Shown here piece by piece: positions 33,671 through 39,087 of a DNA stretch of 39,087 nucleotides. Position 1 is the first letter of the stretch; each line of letters opens with the position of its first letter. The DNA lies in contig WGBC01000093.1 in assembly GCA_015494535.1 (NCBI GenBank), positions 1 through 39,087 on the forward strand. The letters are read 5' to 3'. Under the pieces are notes generated by a model that did no database searches, had not been told where the DNA came from, and saw nothing but the letters and a program-made list of their open reading frames with translations. Source of the stretch: Nitratiruptor sp. (lineage in GTDB: Bacteria; Campylobacterota; Campylobacteria; Campylobacterales; Nitratiruptoraceae). Both the position numbers and the translations under genes were made by a program.

Positions 33671-34489
33671 TTGGATAAAGAGAACTTTTTTATAAGTTTA
33701 TTTAATAGTAAGTATGTTGGCGACGATGGAGCTTTTGTAGATGGGTATGTCTATAGTGCCGACGCTTTCAATGAAGACGTGCATTTCAAAAGATCGTGGA
33801 TGAATTATAAGCAGATCGCAAGAAAGGCAATGCTGGTCAATATCTCCGACGCGATCGCGATGAACGCTAAGCCAAAATATGCACTTGTCACTATCGCTAT
33901 GCCAAAAGATATTGCCAAAGAAGAGATGCGCCAAATCGCCGAGGGGCTGCAAGAGGCGGCCAAGGGGTATGGATGCCAGATTATCGGCGGAGATACGGTG
34001 GCGAGCGATAGGCTCGATATCTCCATCACGCTTGTCTCCATCACCAAGAAGCCGGTAGGCAGGAAGCCTCTTAAAAAGGGGTATCTGCTGGCATATACAG
34101 GTGAGCTTGGCAGTGTGGGCAGGGATCTAAAAAAGCTTATGCGAGGTATGAGTGTATCGAAGTATTCAAAGTTTTTTGAGCCAAAGTTGCGTGCAAGATT
34201 TATGCAAAAAGCCGCACGAAAGATAAAAGCCTGTATGGATATAAGCGATGGGCTTTTTGACGATTTGGGCAAATTAGCAAAGCTCAATAGAGTGGGGTTC
34301 GAGTTTTTTCATGCCATACCGCCACATATTGGATGCAGCGGGGAGGAGTATGAGCTGCTTTTCGCTTTCGATCCAAGAGATAGGAGGGCTTTGGAGATTA
34401 TAGCGCGAAAGACTCGCACGCCAATCACCATCTTTGCCAAAGTAGCCAACAGATCCTACAAAAACCGATGCAAACCAAACCACTTCTAA
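33671..34489 (+). CDS. thiL: Thiamine-monophosphate kinase
   Basis: Phosphorylates thiamine monophosphate to the active diphosphate cofactor. 272 residues, shorter than the enterobacterial enzyme, as usual in this phylum. The PurM-like/AIR-synthase fold is visible: GDDGAFVDG (Mg-ATP acidic loop near residue 17), FNEDVHF, the VNISDAIAMNAKPKYALVTIAMP core, IIGGDTVASDRLDI and the second acidic element ACMDISDGLFDDLGKL. The TTG start follows AAGGAA. truD begins 5 nt after the stop. Confidence 0.9.
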   Translation: MDKENFFISLFNSKYVGDDGAFVDGYVYSADAFNEDVHFKRSWMNYKQIARKAMLVNISDAIAMNAKPKYALVTIAMPKDIAKEEMRQIAEGLQEAAKGYGCQIIGGDTVASDRLDISITLVSITKKPVGRKPLKKGYLLAYTGELGSVGRDLKKLMRGMSVSKYSKFFEPKLRARFMQKAARKIKACMDISDGLFDDLGKLAKLNRVGFEFFHAIPPHIGCSGEEYELLFAFDPRDRRALEIIARKTRTPITIFAKVANRSYKNRCKPNHF

Positions 34490-34494
34490 GGAAT

Positions 34495-35580
34495 ATGATG
34501 GATAGGATATTTTTTCTCTCACATGCGCCAATCGATTTGTATTTCAAGCAATCTCCCGAGACTTTTGTGGTGGAAGAGGTGCCTCTGTATCCATTCAAGG
34601 AAGAGGGCGAGCACTTGGTATTGAAGGTGCGCAAGAAAAATCTCACCACCTGGCAGATGCTGCAAAGCTTAAGCGAGCAGATAGGGGTGAAACTCAGAGA
34701 CATAGGCTACGCGGGACTCAAAGACAAAAACGCCCTTACATACCAATTTATCTCCATGCCCAAAAAGTATGAAAAGAGTTTGGCGAACTTCTCCCATCCA
34801 AACATTAAGATAATTGAATCGCACCTGCATACCAACAAGATTCGTCTCGGCCACCTCAAAGGCAACAAATTTTTTGTCAGGCTCAAAAAGGTGCTGCCCC
34901 ACAACGCCAAAAAGATCGAAAACGTGCTTGCTATCATCCAAAAAGAGGGGATACCAAACTACTTTGGGTATCAACGCTTTGGGATTGAGGGAGACAACTA
35001 TCTTCTTGGCAAAGAGATCGTGGAAAAGAGGCGAAAAGAGCGCAATATCAAGAAAAGAAAACTCTTCATTAACGCTTATCAAAGTCACCTTTTCAATCTT
35101 TGGTTGAGCAAAAGGGTAGAGCGCAGTCGTTTAATTGAGAGTTTTTCAAGCAAAGAGCTAAGAGATATCCTTGACTTGCCAGATGAGATGATAAAAAATC
35201 TCAAAGCCCAAGAGCAGTTTTTTAAGATTTATCCGGGAGACATCGCCAAGCACTATCCAAAAGGCAAGCTCTTCTTCGTGGACGATCCATTGGCCGAAGC
35301 CAAAAGGTTTCAAAGCAGAGATATCTCTCCCACAGGGCTTTTGCCAGGAGCCAAGACGCCTAGAGCTGAAGGTTTGGCTAGGGAGATAGAGAAAGATTTT
35401 GACGAAGAGATTGAGTTAAAGGGCGATAGGCGCTATGCATGGGTGTTCGTGGAGGATATAGAGACAAATTATAAAGAGGATAAAGCTTGGTTTGAGCTTG
35501 GCTTTTTCTTGCCGAAGGGAAGTTATGCTACTATTTTGCTGGAAGAAATAGCCCATAGAAAACTAAAGGAGAGTGAATGA
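34495..35580 (+). CDS. truD: tRNA pseudouridine(13) synthase
   Basis: About 361 residues; isomerises U13 in tRNA-Glu. TruD signatures are the N-terminal VEEVPLYPFKEEGEHLVLKVRKKNLTT segment, the catalytic GYAGLKDKNALTYQFIS (Asp in KDK), RLGHLKGNKFFVRL, NYFGYQRFG and LFINAYQSHLFNLWLSKR. The ATG at 34495 is chosen because TAAGGA lies just upstream; a longer frame from 34468 would overlap thiL. The stop overlaps the next ATG (ATGA). Confidence 0.93.
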   Translation: MMDRIFFLSHAPIDLYFKQSPETFVVEEVPLYPFKEEGEHLVLKVRKKNLTTWQMLQSLSEQIGVKLRDIGYAGLKDKNALTYQFISMPKKYEKSLANFSHPNIKIIESHLHTNKIRLGHLKGNKFFVRLKKVLPHNAKKIENVLAIIQKEGIPNYFGYQRFGIEGDNYLLGKEIVEKRRKERNIKKRKLFINAYQSHLFNLWLSKRVERSRLIESFSSKELRDILDLPDEMIKNLKAQEQFFKIYPGDIAKHYPKGKLFFVDDPLAEAKRFQSRDISPTGLLPGAKTPRAEGLAREIEKDFDEEIELKGDRRYAWVFVEDIETNYKEDKAWFELGFFLPKGSYATILLEEIAHRKLKESE

Positions 35581-35804
35581 AAAGCGAATACAAAGAAGAG
35601 TGCCGCTACGCCGATGAAATAGCGGAAGACACCAAAGAGGTGTTGCAAAAGTGGCTCAAACGTTATGGTTGGGATATTCCAGAGCTTGACGAGGATCTTG
35701 CCGCTAAGCTAATACTTACCCAGATGCGAAAAACGCTGGATGAGTTGGAGGCAAAACATTGCGGCGGCTCCTGCGATACGGAGCCACCGAGTTGTCCTAA
35801 TTAA
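35577..35804 (+). CDS. Small acidic protein with Cys-rich tail, function unknown
   Basis: 75 residues, coupled to truD by an ATGA overlap, so translation is likely. The body is helical and charged (ADEIAEDTKEVLQKWLKRYGW, AAKLILTQMRKTLDELEA). The tail HCGGSCDTEPPSC carries three Cys and a His that could bind a metal. An inverted repeat GGCTCC/GGAGCC (35766-35785) lies in the tail coding region. Its last bases overlap the convergent YggS-family gene. The family is not recognised, although small genes after truD are familiar from this phylum. Confidence 0.68.
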   Translation: MKSEYKEECRYADEIAEDTKEVLQKWLKRYGWDIPELDEDLAAKLILTQMRKTLDELEAKHCGGSCDTEPPSCPN

Positions 35805-36471
35805 AAAAGAGGCTGCCGATTCTTACCATATTGGATCCGCACTCGATTGCTAGTTCAAAGTCGTTGCTCATTCCCATGGAGCAGATCTCGGCTCCGTGAG
35901 GTTTGAGGGCTTCGTATATCTTATAAGTTGTCTCGAAGCTTTTTTTGATCACATCTTTATCCTCGGTGTGAGCGCCAATGGTCATGACGCCTTGGAGGTT
36001 GATATGCTTCGTCTCTTCTATGATTTTAAGATAGGTATCATAAGCCATTTCTGGCTCTATGCCAGCTTTTGTGGGCTCTTTGGCGCTGTTGATTTGCAAG
36101 AGACAGTCCATCTTCTTGCCCTTTTTTTCCAGTCTCTTATCGATTTCCAGTGCCAATTCCAAGCTATCAAGTGAGTGCATGAGCCAAGGTTCAAGATCGA
36201 TGAGGTGGTTGATTTTGTTTTTTTGCAGCCTGCCAATAAAGTGCCACTCTATGGGAAGATCAGATAGCGCTTCAGACTTGGCTTTGAGATCTTGCACACG
36301 GCTCTCACCAAATGCTCTTTGCCCCAATTCATAAAGTTCTTGTATCTCTTTTTCGCTTACATATTTCGTAACTGCTACAATCTGCACGATATGGTGCTCG
36401 CTGCGCCTAATTCTAGCCTTTTCCACTCGTTGAATCACTGCATCAAACTTTTCTCTAAGTTCCAAATTCAT
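35797..36471 (-). CDS. YggS/PLPBP-family pyridoxal-phosphate-binding protein
   Basis: 224 residues, a single alanine-racemase-like barrel that binds PLP and affects vitamin B6 and amino acid homeostasis without known enzyme activity. The PLP lysine is in IVAVTKYVSEKEIQ (near residue 36). Other hallmarks are FGESRVQDLK, WHFIGRLQKNKI, GVMTIGAHTED and the phosphate-binding SMGMSNDFELAI with GSNMVRIGS. Start and rseP stop overlap by one base (TAATG). Last gene of the dapA-to-yggS row. Confidence 0.92.
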   Translation of the reverse strand: MNLELREKFDAVIQRVEKARIRRSEHHIVQIVAVTKYVSEKEIQELYELGQRAFGESRVQDLKAKSEALSDLPIEWHFIGRLQKNKINHLIDLEPWLMHSLDSLELALEIDKRLEKKGKKMDCLLQINSAKEPTKAGIEPEMAYDTYLKIIEETKHINLQGVMTIGAHTEDKDVIKKSFETTYKIYEALKPHGAEICSMGMSNDFELAIECGSNMVRIGSLFFN

Positions 36472-37529
36472 TATCCAGCTCCTAAGAGTCTATTGATATC
36501 GTTATAAAGCCCCAGTCCCATAAGCCCAATCAAAAAGATCCACCCAGCATAAGTAAGGCGCACCAAAACCTCCTCACTTGGCGCTCTTTGGGTGATGAGC
36601 TCATAGAGATTGAACATTATGTGCCCCCCATCAAGGGCAGGGATGGGCAGGAGATTGAGGATGCCAAGGTTGACGGAAATTAGAGCGCAAAAGCTAAGAA
36701 ACGCCACTAAGCCAGCTTGGCTAGCCTTTGCGCTAATATCCATGATGGTGATGACGCCTCCTATCTCTTTTGGAGAGACCACCCCTTCTATCATCTTCTC
36801 GATCCCCAAAACAATAAATTTGCTAGCCTCAACCGTCTTGTCGAAAGCCGCTTTGATGGCTTGAGTAAAGGAGTAGTGCACTTTAATGAACTCTGGTGCT
36901 GGCGCGATGCCAATCATCGCCCTTTGTACCTCTTCACCAAAAACGTTTTTGGTTTTCGTGATTTTTGGCGTGATGATAAGAGTGATGGTTTTGCCATCTC
37001 TTTTGATGGTGAAGTGCAAAGGTTTGGTGTTTTGGGAGATGATTTTGCTTAAATCCTCCCATGTTTTAATTGGCATTCCTTCGATTGCCACGATTGTATC
37101 GCCTTTTTGTAAGCCTGCCGTAAAAGCTGGGGAGTTTGGCAACACTTTGCCAACCTTTGGTGCCAACTCGTTAAAGCCAATAAGCGCCACAATAAAATAG
37201 AGAATGAAAGCCAAGAGAAAGTTGGCAAATGGCCCTGCAAAGAGGATGATGATCCTTTGCCAAGGAGCTTTTGCATTGTAACTATCTGGATCGCTGCTTT
37301 TTTGAGTGGGATCGGTGTCATCTTGACCCTTCATCTTCACATATCCTCCAAGAGGCAAAGCGCTTATCGCCCACTCGGTGCTGCAGCAGTGCTTTTTGGC
37401 AATTACCGGTCCAAAGCCGATGCTAAAGCGCTCCACATAGACGCCAAAGAATCTAGCAGCTAGGAAATGCCCCAGCTCGTGAATAAAAATCATAATGGAT
37501 AGCGCTAAAAGTGCCCACAAAAATCCCAT
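36471..37529 (-). CDS. rseP: RIP-type zinc metalloprotease RseP (site-2 protease)
   Basis: 352 residues; cleaves transmembrane anchors within the inner membrane. HELGH with the two zinc His lies at residues 17-21 in the first membrane segment. A PDZ domain follows a second hydrophobic segment (about residues 115-190, with GDTIVAIEGMPIKTWEDL). The third zinc ligand Asp is in LPIPALDGGHIMF. Only one PDZ domain is evident, unlike the two of E. coli RseP. It lies 9 nt after pgsA. Its substrate is not indicated by neighbours. Confidence 0.93.
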   Translation of the reverse strand: MGFLWALLALSIMIFIHELGHFLAARFFGVYVERFSIGFGPVIAKKHCCSTEWAISALPLGGYVKMKGQDDTDPTQKSSDPDSYNAKAPWQRIIILFAGPFANFLLAFILYFIVALIGFNELAPKVGKVLPNSPAFTAGLQKGDTIVAIEGMPIKTWEDLSKIISQNTKPLHFTIKRDGKTITLIITPKITKTKNVFGEEVQRAMIGIAPAPEFIKVHYSFTQAIKAAFDKTVEASKFIVLGIEKMIEGVVSPKEIGGVITIMDISAKASQAGLVAFLSFCALISVNLGILNLLPIPALDGGHIMFNLYELITQRAPSEEVLVRLTYAGWIFLIGLMGLGLYNDINRLLGAG

Positions 37530-37538
37530 GATATTCCT

Positions 37539-38072
37539 CTATCGTAAATAGTCTTTTATATATTCATACCCGCTATAGAGAGTAATAGCCACGGCCAGCC
37601 ACAACAACGTCTCTCCAAAAGGCCAATCCATGATCAGAAAGCCAATGGCGATCATTTGCACGATGGTCTTGATTTTTCCAAGGAGGCTTGCTGCTATCTC
37701 CTTGCCGCTGCTAACTGCGCTTACTCTAAGGCCGGTGATGAAAAACTCTCTTGTTAAAATCAAATAAACAGCCCAAGGATTGGCGCGTTCTAGCATCATA
37801 AGCCCCAAAAAGCCAGCGAGAGTCAACATCTTATCAGCCAATGGATCCAAGATCTTGCCAAGCTGGGTGATCTGATTGAATTTGCGAGCGATGTATCCAT
37901 CGAAAAAATCGGTAATACTAGCCAACACGAACAAAAATGCCGCAAAGTAGTCTAGCCAAGAGGGATGAATATTAGGAAATAAATCCCTATTGACTAGCAG
38001 CATGAACATAAGAGGGGCGATGAGTAGCCTCAAAAACGCCAAGATGTTTGGGATATTGAGATTGCTTTGCAT
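37539..38072 (-). CDS. pgsA: CDP-diacylglycerol-glycerol-3-phosphate 3-phosphatidyltransferase
   Basis: 177 residues, integral membrane; makes phosphatidylglycerophosphate, precursor of phosphatidylglycerol and cardiolipin. The complete CDP-alcohol phosphotransferase signature is visible: Asp55, Asp58-Gly59, Ala62-Arg63, Gly72, Asp76 and Asp80. Several hydrophobic segments surround it. Its start overlaps the end of the reductase gene by one base, and rseP follows by 9 nt. Confidence 0.94.
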   Translation of the reverse strand: MQSNLNIPNILAFLRLLIAPLMFMLLVNRDLFPNIHPSWLDYFAAFLFVLASITDFFDGYIARKFNQITQLGKILDPLADKMLTLAGFLGLMMLERANPWAVYLILTREFFITGLRVSAVSSGKEIAASLLGKIKTIVQMIAIGFLIMDWPFGETLLWLAVAITLYSGYEYIKDYLR

Positions 38073-38836
38073 TAGCTAAAACTTGTCCCTCCATCTACTA
38101 CCAGGGTTTGTCCAGTGATCCAACTAGCTTCTTCACTGCACAAAAACCAACAAGCCCCTGCGATATCTTCTGGAGTGCCCATGCGCTTCAATGGGCTTCT
38201 TGCGATCGTGGCAGCTTTTACTTCCTCATAATTTGGAAAAGCGCGCAAGGCATCTGTGTCTATGGGACCTCCGCTGACTGCGTTGACGCGGATGTTTTTC
38301 TCTCCAAGTTCATGCGCTGCGTATTTGACCATCGTCTCAACTGCTGCTTTAGAGCTGCCATGTCCTGCGTAGTTTGGGGTATAGACGAGATTGCCTGTGG
38401 AGCTAAGGCTAATGATGCTGCCTCCGCCAATTTTCTCCATCCTTTTTGCAGCTTCTTGCGCTCCAACTACAAAGGCTAGAACCGTGGCTGTATAGATGTT
38501 GTCAAGGCCTTTTGGTTTCAGGCGCATGAAAGGGCCAAAGCCTCCTACTACTGCTCTGCCCGAAATAATGGCATTGGAGATAAAGTAATCGACTCTTTCA
38601 AAATCCTCGTCGATCTGCTTAAAAAGCTCTTTATACTCGTTTGGCTCGAGAACGTTGAGTTTGTAGGCTTTTGCCTTAATGCCATGCATTTGGCTCAACT
38701 CTTGCGCCAACTCATTGGCCAAAGCTTCGTTGCTGTTGTAGGTAAATGCGATATTTACGCCCTCTTTAGCAAAGCGCTCAACGATGGCTCTACCGATCCC
38801 TCTTGTACCGCCACTGATTACGAGACTCTTTTTCAT
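38072..38836 (-). CDS. SDR-family enoyl-ACP reductase, FabL-like
   Basis: 254 residues. The NADP-binding start SGGTRGIGRA and C-terminal TGQTLVVDGG are those of short-chain reductases. The catalytic pair is Tyr156 and Lys163 (YAGHGSSK), i.e. Y-x6-K as in enoyl-ACP reductases FabI/FabL, not the Y-x3-K of ordinary SDR enzymes. The wider pattern (RVDYFISNAIISGRAVVGGFGPFM) resembles FabL, so the last step of fatty-acid elongation is the likely role. Lipid context (pgsA next) agrees. Often misannotated as a hydroxysteroid or generic dehydrogenase. It overlaps dapA by ATGA. Confidence 0.8.
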   Translation of the reverse strand: MKKSLVISGGTRGIGRAIVERFAKEGVNIAFTYNSNEALANELAQELSQMHGIKAKAYKLNVLEPNEYKELFKQIDEDFERVDYFISNAIISGRAVVGGFGPFMRLKPKGLDNIYTATVLAFVVGAQEAAKRMEKIGGGSIISLSSTGNLVYTPNYAGHGSSKAAVETMVKYAAHELGEKNIRVNAVSGGPIDTDALRAFPNYEEVKAATIARSPLKRMGTPEDIAGACWFLCSEEASWITGQTLVVDGGTSFS

Positions 38837-39087
38837 TGTACCACCTCATACTTTTTGAGTGCTTCTTTGATTTTTCCCATACTTTGAGGGCTTGGCGGCA
38901 CAAGTGGTAGGCGGTATTCCAGAGTCTCTAGCAGTCCCGCTTCATACATAGCCGCTTTGATAGGGATGGGGTTGGATTCTACAAAGAGAGCTTTGTTTAT
39001 AGTAAAAAGCTCATCATTTATCATCTTGGCAGTATCGAACTGCCCGGCAAGCCCAGCGTGTACGAGCATCGCGATTTTGTCTGGCAA
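38833..39087 (-). CDS. dapA: 4-hydroxy-tetrahydrodipicolinate synthase, C-terminal part
   Basis: Only the last 84 residues are inside the window; the gene continues past its right edge. The helical C-terminus (DKIAMLVHAGLAGQFDTAKMIN, ALFVESNPIPIKAAMYEAGLL, YRLPLVPPS) is characteristic of DapA, which condenses pyruvate and aspartate semialdehyde for lysine and diaminopimelate synthesis. ESNPIPIKAA is the conserved late motif. It is translationally coupled to the FabL-like gene. Confidence 0.9.
   Translation of the reverse strand: MPDKIAMLVHAGLAGQFDTAKMINDELFTINKALFVESNPIPIKAAMYEAGLLETLEYRLPLVPPSPQSMGKIKEALKKYEVVQ

Noticed and set aside
35766-35785. Inverted repeat GGCTCC/GGAGCC as terminator for the truD or yggS transcript
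   Set aside because: It lies inside the coding tail of the small Cys protein and is not followed by a T-run on either strand.

Overview
The window is a gene-dense chromosomal segment that reads as a member of the Campylobacterota (Epsilonproteobacteria), probably a free-living, vent-type relative of Nitratiruptor or Sulfurovum. This is inferred from gene content and protein character: a type-E succinate dehydrogenase/fumarate reductase (SdhABE), a RibBA whose GTP-cyclohydrolase half has degenerated, short-form HisG, short DprA, CoaX-type pantothenate kinase, a thiL-truD pair and an rpsF-ssb-rpsR operon. No rRNA, insertion sequence or CRISPR array was found.

Layout. 1-2734 (minus): SPOR-domain protein, trpE and the 5' two thirds of aroE. 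2820-7585 (minus): gatC-pilT-cvpA-lysS-glyA, closed by a hairpin at 2795-2821. 7676-13300 (plus): yfgM-like and bamB-like envelope genes, a small unknown gene, coaX, hisG, a methyltransferase and a PilZ-HDOD protein, closed by a strong hairpin. 13314-17384 (minus): rnr, holA, then rpsF-ssb-rpsR with its own promoter and a leader hairpin. 17518-22710 (plus): ilvC, divergent polysaccharide deacetylase, SLC13 transporter, dprA and a membrane-anchored HtrA protease.

22710-25198 is the most unusual part: the ruin of a type I-B-like CRISPR-Cas operon. The N-terminal part of cas6 is joined directly to the C-terminal part of cas4, so the effector genes expected between them (cas8, cas7, cas5, cas3) are missing. 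An intact 185-codon gene for a helical protein with a C-terminal membrane segment follows. Then come a cas1 with two frameshifts and an in-frame stop, and an apparently intact cas2. The unknown gene sits 7 nt after the cas4 stop and overlaps the cas1 start, so it was an integral operon member; I do not recognise it.

25199-25654 has no gene apart from a near-ideal promoter that feeds tRNA-Gln(TTG) and initiator tRNA-Met(CAT). 25935-27334 (plus): ribBA and a YbgC-type thioesterase. 27276-29107 (minus): a secreted unknown protein and a family-4 uracil-DNA glycosylase. 29169-29552 (minus): superoxide reductase, divergent from a small LETM1-like membrane protein; a perfect 23-nt palindrome lies between them. 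29955-33534 (minus): sdhA-sdhB-sdhE. 33671-35804 (plus): thiL, truD and a small Cys-tailed protein. 35797-39087 (minus): dapA (partial), a FabL-like enoyl-ACP reductase, pgsA, rseP and a YggS-family PLP protein, tightly packed or overlapping.

All identifications come from reading motifs by eye; no database search was run.
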